Positions 50,223 to 58,527 of a DNA stretch of 64,000 bases are shown in pieces. The DNA lies in NCBI GenBank assembly GCA_963931525.1, contig OZ007023.1, forward strand, positions 2,170,001 to 2,234,000. Reading direction: 5' to 3'. The stretch is from Fimenecus sp900545625 (GTDB lineage Bacteria > Bacillota > Clostridia > Oscillospirales > Acutalibacteraceae). Under the pieces are notes generated by a model. That model saw only the letters and a program-made list of their open reading frames with translations. It was not told the DNA's origin and ran no database searches. Each line of letters begins with the position of its first letter. Positions within the stretch are counted from its first letter, which is position 1. The translations under genes were made by a program, and so were the position numbers.

Positions 50223-51965
50223 ATGGAAACCGTAAACATTAAAATCAACGGCATGCCCTTAAGCGTGCCGAAGGGTATTTCGATTTTGGAGGCGGCACGG
50301 TTCGCCGGCATCGAGATCCCGACGCTTTGCTATTTGAAAGACATGAACGAGATCGGCGCTTGCCGCATCTGCATGGTGGAAGTCAAGGGCGCAAGGAACC
50401 TTGTAACCGCGTGCGTGTACCCGGTGAACGAAGGTATGGAGGTGTTCACCAACACCGAGCGTGTGCGCCACTCGCGCAAGACGACGCTGGAACTGATCCT
50501 TTCCACGCACGACAAGAAGTGCCTTTCCTGCGTGCGCAGCGGCAACTGCGAATTGCAGGCGCTTTGCAAGGAATTCGGTGTAGACGATGAAAACGCCTTT
50601 GCGGGCGAGACCATTCACTACGATTTCGACGATTCCGCCGCGCACATGGTGCGCGACAACAACAAATGCATCCTCTGCCGCCGCTGCGTCGCTGCCTGCG
50701 ACGCGCAGGGCATTTCGGTCATCGGCGCGAACGCGCGCGGGTTTGATACGCACATCAGCTCCGCGTTCGACAAGGATTTGGCGGAGGTCTCGTGCATTTC
50801 CTGCGGACAGTGCATCGTCAACTGCCCGACGGGCGCCATTGTGGAAAAGGACGACACCGACAAGGTGCTTGCCGCCATCAACGACCCCGACAAGTTCGTC
50901 ATCGTCAACACCGCGCCCTCCATCCGCGCGACGCTCGGCGAGGCGTTCGGGATGCACATCGGCACCAACGTCGAGGGCAAGATGGTCGCGGCACTGCGCA
51001 GGCTCGGCTTTGACCGCGTATTTGATACGGACTTTGCCGCAGACCTTACGATCATGGAGGAGGCGCATGAATTCCTGGATCGTGTGCAGAACGGCGGCGT
51101 GCTGCCGATGATCACCTCCTGCTCGCCCGGCTGGATCAAATACTGCGAGCACTATTACCCGGAGCTGATCCCGCATCTGTCCACCTGCAAATCTCCGCAG
51201 CAGATGTTCGGCGCGACGATGAAGACCTATTATGCGCAGAAGATGGGCATGGACCCGAAAGATATGGTCGTTGTGGGCGTGATGCCCTGCACCGCCAAGA
51301 AGTTCGAGACCAAGCGTCCCGACCAGGCGGCGTCCGGCTATCCGGATGTGGACATCGCCATCACCACCCGCGAGCTTGCGCGCATGATCGAAAGTGCGGG
51401 CATCTTCTTCAAGCACCTGCCCGATGAGAGCTTTGACATCCCGTTCGGTGAATCCACCGGCGCCGCCACCATTTTCGGTACGACGGGCGGCGTTATGGAA
51501 GCGGCGCTGCGCACAGCGGTCGAGACCCTGACCGGCAAGGAGCTGCCGAGCGTCGATTTCAAAGAGGTTCGCGGCATGAAGGCGATCAAGGAAGCCGAGT
51601 ACGACGTGGACGGCACGAAGATCAAAGTCGCCGTTGCCAGCGGTACAAAGAACGCCAAGGTGCTGCTTGACAAGATTAAGGACGGTACGGCGGATTATCA
51701 GTTCATTGAGATCATGGGCTGCCCCGGCGGGTGCATCAACGGCGGCGGTCAGCCGATCCAGCACGCGGTCGTACGCAACTTTGTGGATCTGAAAGCCCGG
51801 CGTGCCGCGGCGCTGTATGATGCGGATTCCAAAAACAAAAAGCGCAAATCGCACGAAAACGAAGCCATTCAAAAGCTGTATCAAGAGTTCCTCGGCGAGC
51901 CCGGCAGCCACAAGGCACACGAGATCTTGCACACCTCATATGTGCCACGCAAGAAATACAATTAA
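50223..51965 (+). CDS. hydA: [FeFe] hydrogenase catalytic subunit (HydA)
   Basis: 580 residues; ATG at 50223 follows AAGGAGTGTGCCCC. N-terminal [2Fe-2S] domain (CYLKDMNEIGACRICMVEV), His-Cys3 cluster (HDKKCLSCVRSGNCELQALC), two [4Fe-4S] (CILCRRCVAACDAQG, CISCGQCIVNCPTGA). The H-cluster signatures are intact: TSCSPGW near 298, MPCTAKKFE near 354, MGCPGGCINGGGQP near 498. A small-subunit-like tail follows. Evolves H2 with electrons from NADH plus reduced ferredoxin. Maturases HydE/F/G are not in the window. Confidence 0.97.
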   Translation: METVNIKINGMPLSVPKGISILEAARFAGIEIPTLCYLKDMNEIGACRICMVEVKGARNLVTACVYPVNEGMEVFTNTERVRHSRKTTLELILSTHDKKCLSCVRSGNCELQALCKEFGVDDENAFAGETIHYDFDDSAAHMVRDNNKCILCRRCVAACDAQGISVIGANARGFDTHISSAFDKDLAEVSCISCGQCIVNCPTGAIVEKDDTDKVLAAINDPDKFVIVNTAPSIRATLGEAFGMHIGTNVEGKMVAALRRLGFDRVFDTDFAADLTIMEEAHEFLDRVQNGGVLPMITSCSPGWIKYCEHYYPELIPHLSTCKSPQQMFGATMKTYYAQKMGMDPKDMVVVGVMPCTAKKFETKRPDQAASGYPDVDIAITTRELARMIESAGIFFKHLPDESFDIPFGESTGAATIFGTTGGVMEAALRTAVETLTGKELPSVDFKEVRGMKAIKEAEYDVDGTKIKVAVASGTKNAKVLLDKIKDGTADYQFIEIMGCPGGCINGGGQPIQHAVVRNFVDLKARRAAALYDADSKNKKRKSHENEAIQKLYQEFLGEPGSHKAHEILHTSYVPRKKYN

Positions 51966-51974
51966 AGGCTGAGA

Positions 51975-52002
51975 AAAGCGCGCCCGTTTTGGGGCGCGCT
52001 TT
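51975..52002 (+). terminator. Terminator of the hydrogenase operon
   Basis: AAAGCGCGCCC / GGGCGCGCTTT stem, loop GTTTTG, then TTGG, directly after the hydA stop. Confidence 0.9.
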
Positions 52003-52049
52003 TTGGTTTCTGTGCGAAGTGCATTTCATACGTACATAGGAGGATACAT

Positions 52050-52661
52050 ATGAACGGCAAACCGGAAGTCCCGCTTTACTGCCTGTTCCAAGGGTGTTAC
52101 AACCCCGCTTACGAAGCGGAGATCCGCAAGGCAAAGGACAAATGCCACAAATATAATCAACTCAATCCCAACGACTACGAAGCGCAGGCAGAGATTTTAC
52201 GCACCCTGCTCGGCAAAATGGGGAAAGAGGTCGTGTTCACCCCGCCGTTTTGGTGCGATTACGGCTACAACATTTCGGTCGGGGACTGGTTTTATGCGAA
52301 CCATAACCTTGTCATCACCGACGGCGCGAAAGTCACGTTCGGCGATCACGTGTTCATCGCGCCGAACTGCTGCTTTACGACCGCCGAGCACCCCACCGAT
52401 CCCGAACAGCGCAAGGCCGGCTTAGAAATTGCAAAGCCCATCACCGTCGGCAACAATGTCTGGATCGGGGCGGGCTCTACGGTGCTTGCGGGCGTGACGA
52501 TCGGGGACAACGCGGTCATCGGGGCGGGCAGCGTGGTGACAAAGGACATCCCCGCAAACGTCGTCGCCGTGGGCGTGCCCTGCCGCGTGGTGCGCGGAAT
52601 CACCGAAGCGGATAAGGATCGCTACCCGAGGTTTGACCCCGAAACGTATACCGCGCCGTAA
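52050..52661 (+). CDS. Sugar O-acetyltransferase (maltose/galactoside acetyltransferase-like)
   Basis: 203 residues. N-terminal Mac domain (YNPAYEAEIRKAKDKCHKYNQLNPND), then left-handed beta-helix hexapeptide repeats (ITVGNNVWIGAGSTVLAGVTIGDNAVIGAGSVVTKDIPANVVAVGVPCRVVR). The catalytic His is in TTAEHPTDPEQR. ATG at 52050 follows TAGGAGGATACAT. Acetylates free sugars or glycosides; stands before the GH39 remnant, compatible with carbohydrate use. Confidence 0.92.
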   Translation: MNGKPEVPLYCLFQGCYNPAYEAEIRKAKDKCHKYNQLNPNDYEAQAEILRTLLGKMGKEVVFTPPFWCDYGYNISVGDWFYANHNLVITDGAKVTFGDHVFIAPNCCFTTAEHPTDPEQRKAGLEIAKPITVGNNVWIGAGSTVLAGVTIGDNAVIGAGSVVTKDIPANVVAVGVPCRVVRGITEADKDRYPRFDPETYTAP

Positions 52662-52689
52662 ACGCAGAAACGATATTGAGGTGTTTGCC

Positions 52690-53372
52690 ATGACGAACGA
52701 CCGATATTACCAAAAGTGCATCACCTTTGGCCGGGCGGCGGAAGGGCTGCGCGCGGATTTTCAGGCGCAGCTCAAAGAAATGCAGCGCTAGATCGGCTTC
52801 CAATACGTGCGCTTTCACGGCCTTTTTCACGACGATATGGCGGTATACAGCGAAACCGACGGGCAAGTGCAGCTATGGTTCGGCTACGTGGACGATCTTT
52901 TGGATTTCCTGCTGGAAAATGGGCTCAAACCCATATTGGAGCTTGGCTTTTGCCCCGGGGCGCTTGCGGCGAATGCCGAGACCCTGTTTTGGTGGAACGC
53001 GCACACCTGCCCGCCGAAAGACTATGACATTGGAACTATCGCGATTACAAAGAAGCCTTTGCCAAAGGCGATCGAAGCGCGCTGACGCTGACAGACCGCG
53101 ACGGCGTGTTTGAAAACAAGGATCTGGACATCGACCTGTCGCCGGATCTGCAGGGTGAATATACGCTTACGGTCTATACGCTCGACGAAAACGCCTCGGC
53201 GCTGCACAACTGGGTCAAGCTCGGTGCGCCCCAGTACCCGACCAAAGCACAGGTGCAGCTTTTGAAAGCGCAAAGCCACCCCGCACAGGAGACGCGGCGT
53301 GTCACGGCATTCCGTTTTCACGAGACGCTGCGTCCGCACGAGGTACGCGCGCTGCTCCTGACCAAAGCGTGA
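52690..53372 (+). pseudogene. Decayed GH39-family glycosidase (beta-xylosidase-like)
   Basis: Only about 230 codons of a family that usually has about 500. The N-terminal part (ATG 52690) has a TAG at 52789-52791 in the middle of a conserved stretch (..LKEMQR-stop-IGFQYVRFHGLFHDDM..). The frame then continues through VYSETDGQVQLWFGYVDDLLDFLLENGLKPILELGF to WWNAHTCPPKDYD. At about 53027-53034 the frame shifts and the sequence jumps to the C-terminal part (WNYRDYKEAFAKGDRSALTL ... FRFHETLRPHEVRALLL), so the catalytic middle is deleted. Nonsense, deletion and frame change together make it non-functional. Confidence 0.85.
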
Positions 53373-53465
53373 TCCGCCGCGGCTGTGCAGCATCAAAACG
53401 GTTCCATGCTTGACGTACAGCGCATTCATTTTGTATAATTTAAAAAACCTTTCGGGAGGAGAAAC

Positions 53466-55481
53466 ATGAAGCAGAGAATCTCTCTAAGCTGGGAAAAAAA
53501 GGTCTTTCCGTGGCTGACGATGGTAATCGGCGTTGTGCTGATGCTTGCGCAGTGGATCGTGCGGCTCAACCTTGTGAGCGTGGTAGCCGTTGCATACTGC
53601 TGTATCCTGTCCGCCGTAATCTTTATTGCGCTGCTCGCCAAAAAGAAGGTGTATGCGCCCATGGTGCTCGGCTACGCCGCTTCGACGGTCGGCATTATCG
53701 TGTATTACGTGATTTGGGGCGCAGATGCGGGCTTTGGCGCATTCACCTCGGGGCTGGCGGGCTTTTCCACCGCCGAGCATCCGTATTTTACAGGCGCGGG
53801 CAATTTCGGAACGCGCATCTTGGGCAACCTGCTTTTGGCGCTGCCCGGCGCAGTGGTGCTTTGGGCGCTGTTTTGGATCGCACGGCGCAGCGGCAAGCGC
53901 GTCACACTGCAAAGGGTGACTTCGTTTTTCCTCGGGCTTTTGCTCATGGGCACAAGCGTTTTGTATGTGCTGACCATGAATCTGCGCTCCAGACCCAACA
54001 CTGAACGCATGTGGGAGGGGCATGACGATTACCTCGGCAAGGTGGACAGCACCGCCAAATCGGACAGCCCCAATGTGCTGGTCATCCTCATGGACGACAT
54101 GGGCTGGGGCGATATTTCGCTCAACGGCGCGATTTATGACACCCCGAACATTGACAGCATCGGGGAAAACGGGCTGAATCTGGAGAACTTCTATTCCTCC
54201 TACTCCGTTTGCTCCCCCGCGCGCTTCGCCGCCATGACGGGACGCTACCCCTACCGCGGCTATGCCGACAATGTTGTATACCCGACGGTCGCCACGCTCT
54301 CGCCGTTCGCTTCTACACGCATATTCAATTCCGTTGAAATGGGCGCCAACGCCGACGGCATGCTCGGCGACGAGGTCACCGTGGCGGAGACCTTCCAGGC
54401 GGCGGGCTATGCGACGGGGCTGTTCGGCAAATGGCATCTCGGCGATTACGGCGAATACCTGCCGACCAATCAAGGGTTCGACTATTTTTACGGCAGCCAC
54501 CATGTCAATGACATGACGCCGTTTTACCATGTGCGTGAAGAAGGCGGCGAATACACCATTGTGCACGGTACGGACGAGCTTCGCGACCAATCCAGGGCGA
54601 CCGAATGGATCCATGAGGAGCTGACGGATTGGATCACCGCGCAAGCCGAAGCCGATCAGCCGTTCATGGCGTATTACACCTCACCGTGGCCGCACGCCCC
54701 TGTCTATGCCGGTGACGAATTTGACGGGATCAGCGGCATGGGCACCTATGTGGACTGCATCACGGAATTTGACACCTATCTCGGCGAACTATTTGCAACG
54801 CTGGAAGAGCTCGGCGAGCTGGAGGATACCATCATCGTATTCACAAGCGACAACGGCCCCGCATTAGAGGGCTCGGTCAGCGACCTGCGCGGCGGGAAAT
54901 ACCTCGCCTATGAAGGCGGGCAGAAGGTGCCGTTTTTGATTCGATGGGACAACGACAACGGCGCGCTTGGCGGCAAAGGCGAAACGCGTGCGCAATCCGC
55001 CACACTGGTCGACCTGTATCCGACGCTCGTGGAGCTGTGCGGCATCACAGGGGAAAACGGTACAAAAGAAAACTTCCTGCCGGAGGATCGCGTGATCGAC
55101 GGCGTTTCCATGGCTTCGCTTTTGCGCGAAGATGCGGTGATCCACACGAAGGAGCACCCCATTCTGCACATGAAGCGCGAGGACATCAAGGCAATTCAAT
55201 ATACCGTCCCCACCGCCGAAGTGCGTGCGCAGTACCCCGACTACACCTACGAAGTGCTGACCGAAAACGAATACGTCACATTCAAGTATTTTGACCGCAT
55301 CCAGAACGACAACTCCGCCTTCTTTGACAAGTACCGCAACAACTGGCTGCACATTCTCACCGACGATGCAGGCGAAAATTACAATCGCACCACGGTGTAC
55401 CCGGAGATCGCGGATGAATACCATGAAAAACTGGACGAGATCCAGCGTGATTTTGCGGAGAACCGCCGCGGAATCCTGTAA
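53466..55481 (+). CDS. Membrane-anchored arylsulfatase (Cys-type)
   Basis: 671 residues. About five N-terminal membrane helices (residues about 15-170), then an extracellular sulfatase domain: metal-site NVLVILMDDMGWGD (about 203-216), active-site signature CSPARFAAMTGR, where the Cys becomes formylglycine, GLFGKWHLGDYG, and IVFTSDNGPALEG. GGGAGGAGAAAC precedes the ATG. A Cys-type site needs the radical SAM maturase encoded 14 bases downstream. Releases sulfate from host or dietary sulfated glycans or aryl sulfates; the multi-pass anchor is unusual for secreted sulfatases. Confidence 0.9.
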   Translation: MKQRISLSWEKKVFPWLTMVIGVVLMLAQWIVRLNLVSVVAVAYCCILSAVIFIALLAKKKVYAPMVLGYAASTVGIIVYYVIWGADAGFGAFTSGLAGFSTAEHPYFTGAGNFGTRILGNLLLALPGAVVLWALFWIARRSGKRVTLQRVTSFFLGLLLMGTSVLYVLTMNLRSRPNTERMWEGHDDYLGKVDSTAKSDSPNVLVILMDDMGWGDISLNGAIYDTPNIDSIGENGLNLENFYSSYSVCSPARFAAMTGRYPYRGYADNVVYPTVATLSPFASTRIFNSVEMGANADGMLGDEVTVAETFQAAGYATGLFGKWHLGDYGEYLPTNQGFDYFYGSHHVNDMTPFYHVREEGGEYTIVHGTDELRDQSRATEWIHEELTDWITAQAEADQPFMAYYTSPWPHAPVYAGDEFDGISGMGTYVDCITEFDTYLGELFATLEELGELEDTIIVFTSDNGPALEGSVSDLRGGKYLAYEGGQKVPFLIRWDNDNGALGGKGETRAQSATLVDLYPTLVELCGITGENGTKENFLPEDRVIDGVSMASLLREDAVIHTKEHPILHMKREDIKAIQYTVPTAEVRAQYPDYTYEVLTENEYVTFKYFDRIQNDNSAFFDKYRNNWLHILTDDAGENYNRTTVYPEIADEYHEKLDEIQRDFAENRRGIL

Positions 55482-55495
55482 GAAAAGGTGATCCC

Positions 55496-56608
55496 ATGCC
55501 CCCGCTTTCTCTGATGATCAAACCCGCCTCGTCGCTTTGCAATTTAAGCTGCGAATACTGCTTTTACCGCGATGTTGCCGAACACCGCGAGCACCTCGGC
55601 TTCGGCATTATGACGCATGAAACAGCAACGCTCTTGATTGAAAAAGCGCTGGCGTTTGCCGACGGCAAACCCGTTTCGTTCGCCTTTCAGGGCGGCGAGC
55701 CGACACTGGCCGGCCTTCCGTATTTTGAGCATTTTGTGCGCACGGTGCGGGAGAAAAACGAAAAAAACAGCCCCGTATTTTACAGCATCCAGACCAACGG
55801 CACGCAAATCAATGATGCGTGGGCGCGTTTTCTCGCAAAGCACAATTTCCTGACGGGGCTGAGCTTGGACGGCGATTTTGACGGCAACAAATTCCGCAAA
55901 AAGCCCTCGGGGCAGAACACGTTTTATCAAATCATGAACGCTGCCGCCGTTCTCCGAAAACACGGCGCGGAATTTAACATTCTTACGGTGCTCACGGGCT
56001 ACTGCGCCGAAAGCGGCGAGCGTATCTACCGGTTTTTCCGCAAGAAAGGCTTCCGGTATTTGCAGTTCATCCCCTGCCTGCGGCCGTTCGGCTCCGATGA
56101 GGAAAGCGAGCTTTATATGACAAGCGCGCAGTACGCCGATTTTTTGATCCGCGTGTTCAACCTGTATGTCAAGGATTATGTGCGCGGGCAGTATATCAGC
56201 GTGCGGGAATTTGACAACCTTGTGCGTTTGTACTTGGGGCAGCGGCCCGAGCAATGCGGCATGGCGGGGCACTGCTCGCACCAATTCGTTTCGGAAAGCA
56301 ACGGCAACATCTACCCCTGCGACTTTTACTGCATGGACGAATACCTGCTCGGCAACATCGCCGATACGGATTTTACCGCTATGGCGCAAAGCGAGACCGC
56401 CGTGCGCTTTATAAAAGAGAGTCTGCCCGTGCCCGAACGCTGCCGCAGCTGTAAATTCTTTCCGCTGTGCCGCGCGGGCGGCTGCAAGCGCACCAGAGAG
56501 AGCGCCGATTACTGCGCGGCGTACAAGGCGTTTTTCTCCGCCTGCCTGCCGCTGTTCCGCGTGTTCGCCGGGGAAGCCAAGCGTCCGCCGGTCTCGCCGG
56601 ACAACTGA
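55496..56608 (+). CDS. Anaerobic sulfatase-maturating enzyme (radical SAM/SPASM)
   Basis: 370 residues. Radical SAM motif MIKPASSLCNLSCEYCFYRDV (CxxxCxxC), FAFQGGEPTLAGLPYF, FYSIQTNGTQIND and a SPASM Cys-rich tail (CGMAGHCSHQFVSESNGNIYPCDFYC ... CRSCKFFPLCRAGGCKR) that binds two auxiliary [4Fe-4S] clusters. Converts the CSPAR cysteine of the upstream sulfatase to formylglycine without oxygen. AAAAGGTGATCCC precedes the ATG; same transcript as the sulfatase. Confidence 0.95.
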   Translation: MPPLSLMIKPASSLCNLSCEYCFYRDVAEHREHLGFGIMTHETATLLIEKALAFADGKPVSFAFQGGEPTLAGLPYFEHFVRTVREKNEKNSPVFYSIQTNGTQINDAWARFLAKHNFLTGLSLDGDFDGNKFRKKPSGQNTFYQIMNAAAVLRKHGAEFNILTVLTGYCAESGERIYRFFRKKGFRYLQFIPCLRPFGSDEESELYMTSAQYADFLIRVFNLYVKDYVRGQYISVREFDNLVRLYLGQRPEQCGMAGHCSHQFVSESNGNIYPCDFYCMDEYLLGNIADTDFTAMAQSETAVRFIKESLPVPERCRSCKFFPLCRAGGCKRTRESADYCAAYKAFFSACLPLFRVFAGEAKRPPVSPDN

Positions 56609-56733
56609 TGCGGCTTACATGGAATTGTTGCGATTGTGTTACATTTTTCGTCAGGAAGTTGCAAAGAACGGGAGAATCTGATAAAATAACGAGCAGACGA
56701 TATCATCTCTAATCTTTCAAACCGGAGCATACC

Positions 56734-57621
56734 ATGAAGTATAAATATAAATCCTTTTTATGCCTGTTTTTGGCGTGCATGCTGCTCGTGCTCACGGCTT
56801 GCGGTTCGGGGGACGGCGACGCGGCCTCGGACGAAAGCCCCTACGGCACGACGAGATACAGCGGCGGCGTCTATGCCGACGGCACCGACGCACCCGAAAC
56901 GTATGCACAGCAATCCAACCTCATTTCCGTCACCGTGCCCGAGGGGTATACCCTTGTGCGCATTTCCTGGCTTTTGGAGGAAAAGGGCATTTGCACAAGC
57001 GACGCCTTTATCGAGGCAGCGCAGAATTACGACCTTTCTTCAAACCCGCTGCTTGCCGATGTACGCGCGGCAGAAAACGTCTGTTTCCCCTTAGAGGGGT
57101 ATCTGTTCCCCGCGACCTATGAATTTGAAAAGAATACAGAGCCCAAGGCTGTCCTTGACGAAATGGTCGCCGCGTCCGCCGCGCGTATCACGGACAGCAT
57201 GAAAGCAAAGGCACAGTCCATGGGGTATTCCATCCATGAGATTTTGACGATGGCTTCTATCATTGAGAAAGAGGCATACACCGCCGAGCAGCGCACGCTG
57301 ATCGCTTCAACGCTTTATAACCGTTTGGATGACGGCATGAAGCTGCAATGCGATGTGACCGTAAAATACTGCACGGGCGTCATCGAGCTGCAATATCCCG
57401 ATCAGATCGACCACTACAAATACTATTACAACACCTACCGCTGCGGCGGCCTGCCGGCAGGCCCCATCTGCAATCCGGGGCTTTCCTCCATCAACGCGGC
57501 GCTGAACCCCGATGATACGGATTATCTGTATTTCGTCATCGATACGGAACCGCCTTATGAATCGCGCTTTGCTGCGACATATGAGGAACACCAGAAAAAC
57601 TGCGAGGAAATGGGCTATTAA
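56734..57621 (+). CDS. mltG: MltG/YceG-like endolytic transglycosylase lipoprotein
   Basis: 295 residues. Lipoprotein signal peptide with lipobox LLVLTACGSG. A LysM-like start (ISVTVPEGYTLVRISWLLEEKGI), then EGYLFPATYEF, the catalytic Glu in LTMASIIEKEAY, and STLYNRLDDGMKLQCDVTVKYCTG ... YNTYRCGGLPAGPICNPGLSSINAAL. Cleaves nascent glycan strands and limits their length. Membrane-attached through a lipid rather than the usual N-terminal helix. Confidence 0.92.
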   Translation: MKYKYKSFLCLFLACMLLVLTACGSGDGDAASDESPYGTTRYSGGVYADGTDAPETYAQQSNLISVTVPEGYTLVRISWLLEEKGICTSDAFIEAAQNYDLSSNPLLADVRAAENVCFPLEGYLFPATYEFEKNTEPKAVLDEMVAASAARITDSMKAKAQSMGYSIHEILTMASIIEKEAYTAEQRTLIASTLYNRLDDGMKLQCDVTVKYCTGVIELQYPDQIDHYKYYYNTYRCGGLPAGPICNPGLSSINAALNPDDTDYLYFVIDTEPPYESRFAATYEEHQKNCEEMGY

Positions 57622-57745
57622 AGCCGCAACCGCGCACAGCAACCGACGGTTGCAGAGAAATTTTTCGCTGCAAACCGAAATCGGTGGCAAACCTAAGTGG
57701 ATTATATTATAATTCTGCCAAACAACCGCTCGAAGGGAGAACACT

Positions 57746-58381
57746 ATGAATATTGAAATTGCGAACCGCTTAGTCGCGCTGCGCAAGGCGAACGGTCTTT
57801 CGCAGGAGGCGCTTGCCGAAAAGCTCGGCATCAGCCGTCAGGCGATCTCCAAATGGGAGCGCGCAGAGGCTTCGCCCGATACCGACAACCTTATGGCGTT
57901 GGCGCAGCTGTACGGCATGACGCTTGACGCACTGCTGAACACCGAAAACGATGCATATGTGCTTGACGGCGCAGACACAGCACAGCCCGAGGAGGAAGCC
58001 CCCAAAAAGCTCCCGAAAACGCCCTTACAGAAAAAAGCGGACAGCATGCTGAAATTCCCTTTCCCGCTGGTGGTTGTCATCGCTTATCTGATTTTCGGCT
58101 TCGCAGGTGATATTTGGCATCCGTCGTGGCTTGTTTTTCTGCTCCTCCCGATCTATTATCATTTGGCAGGTGCACTGGAGATTCGCAATAAAAAAGCGCG
58201 GCTGCTGGCTATGCCTGTACCCGAGGTCATTTTGCTTGGGTATTTGCTGCTCGGTTTCCTTGGCGGGCTCTGGAACCCAAGCTGGGTCATCTTTCTGCTT
58301 ATTCCGCTGTATTATTGGATCGTTGCATGCTTCTATAAGCCCGATCAGGGAAAAAATGACGCGTCCGACGAGCAAAAATAA
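57746..58381 (+). CDS. XRE-family HTH protein with membrane domain
   Basis: 211 residues. N-terminal Cro/C1 HTH (MNIEIANRLVALRKANGLSQEALAEKLGISRQAISKWERAEASPDTDNLMALAQLYGMTLDALL, about 1-65), Ala/Glu/Pro linker, then four hydrophobic segments arranged as two similar pairs (FPLVVVIAYLIFGFAGDIWHPSWLVFLLLPIYYHLAGAL and VPEVILLGYLLLGFLGGLWNPSWVIFLLIPLYYWIVA), an internal duplication. Possibly a membrane-tethered regulator. GAAGGGAGAACACT upstream. Confidence 0.85.
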   Translation: MNIEIANRLVALRKANGLSQEALAEKLGISRQAISKWERAEASPDTDNLMALAQLYGMTLDALLNTENDAYVLDGADTAQPEEEAPKKLPKTPLQKKADSMLKFPFPLVVVIAYLIFGFAGDIWHPSWLVFLLLPIYYHLAGALEIRNKKARLLAMPVPEVILLGYLLLGFLGGLWNPSWVIFLLIPLYYWIVACFYKPDQGKNDASDEQK

Positions 58382-58396
58382 CGACTTTTTCATGAA

Positions 58397-58429
58397 AAAA
58401 ACGGCAAAGCACAGCGCTTTGCCGTTTTT
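58397..58429 (+). terminator. Terminator after the XRE membrane protein
   Basis: AACGGCAAAGC / GCTTTGCCGTT stem with a short loop, followed by TTTCC. Confidence 0.85.
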
Positions 58430-58527
58430 CCGCGCCTATGGAATTTTCCATAGCTTTTCCTATCAAAATATGATACAATACTGTTCGATTGGGGTCGTCC
58501 CAAAACGCAAACGGAGGAATCACAGTT

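Noticed and set aside
50259..51932. 557-residue minus-strand open frame opposite hydA
   Set aside because: Pure shadow of hydA; Arg/His/Asp-rich non-protein-like composition.
52807..53372. Two separate small genes after the acetyltransferase
   Set aside because: Both frames read as consecutive parts of one GH39 glycosidase interrupted by a stop, a deletion and a frame change.
53484..54644. 386-residue minus-strand open frame opposite the sulfatase
   Set aside because: Shadow of a gene with clear sulfatase motifs; no ribosome site or recognisable fold.
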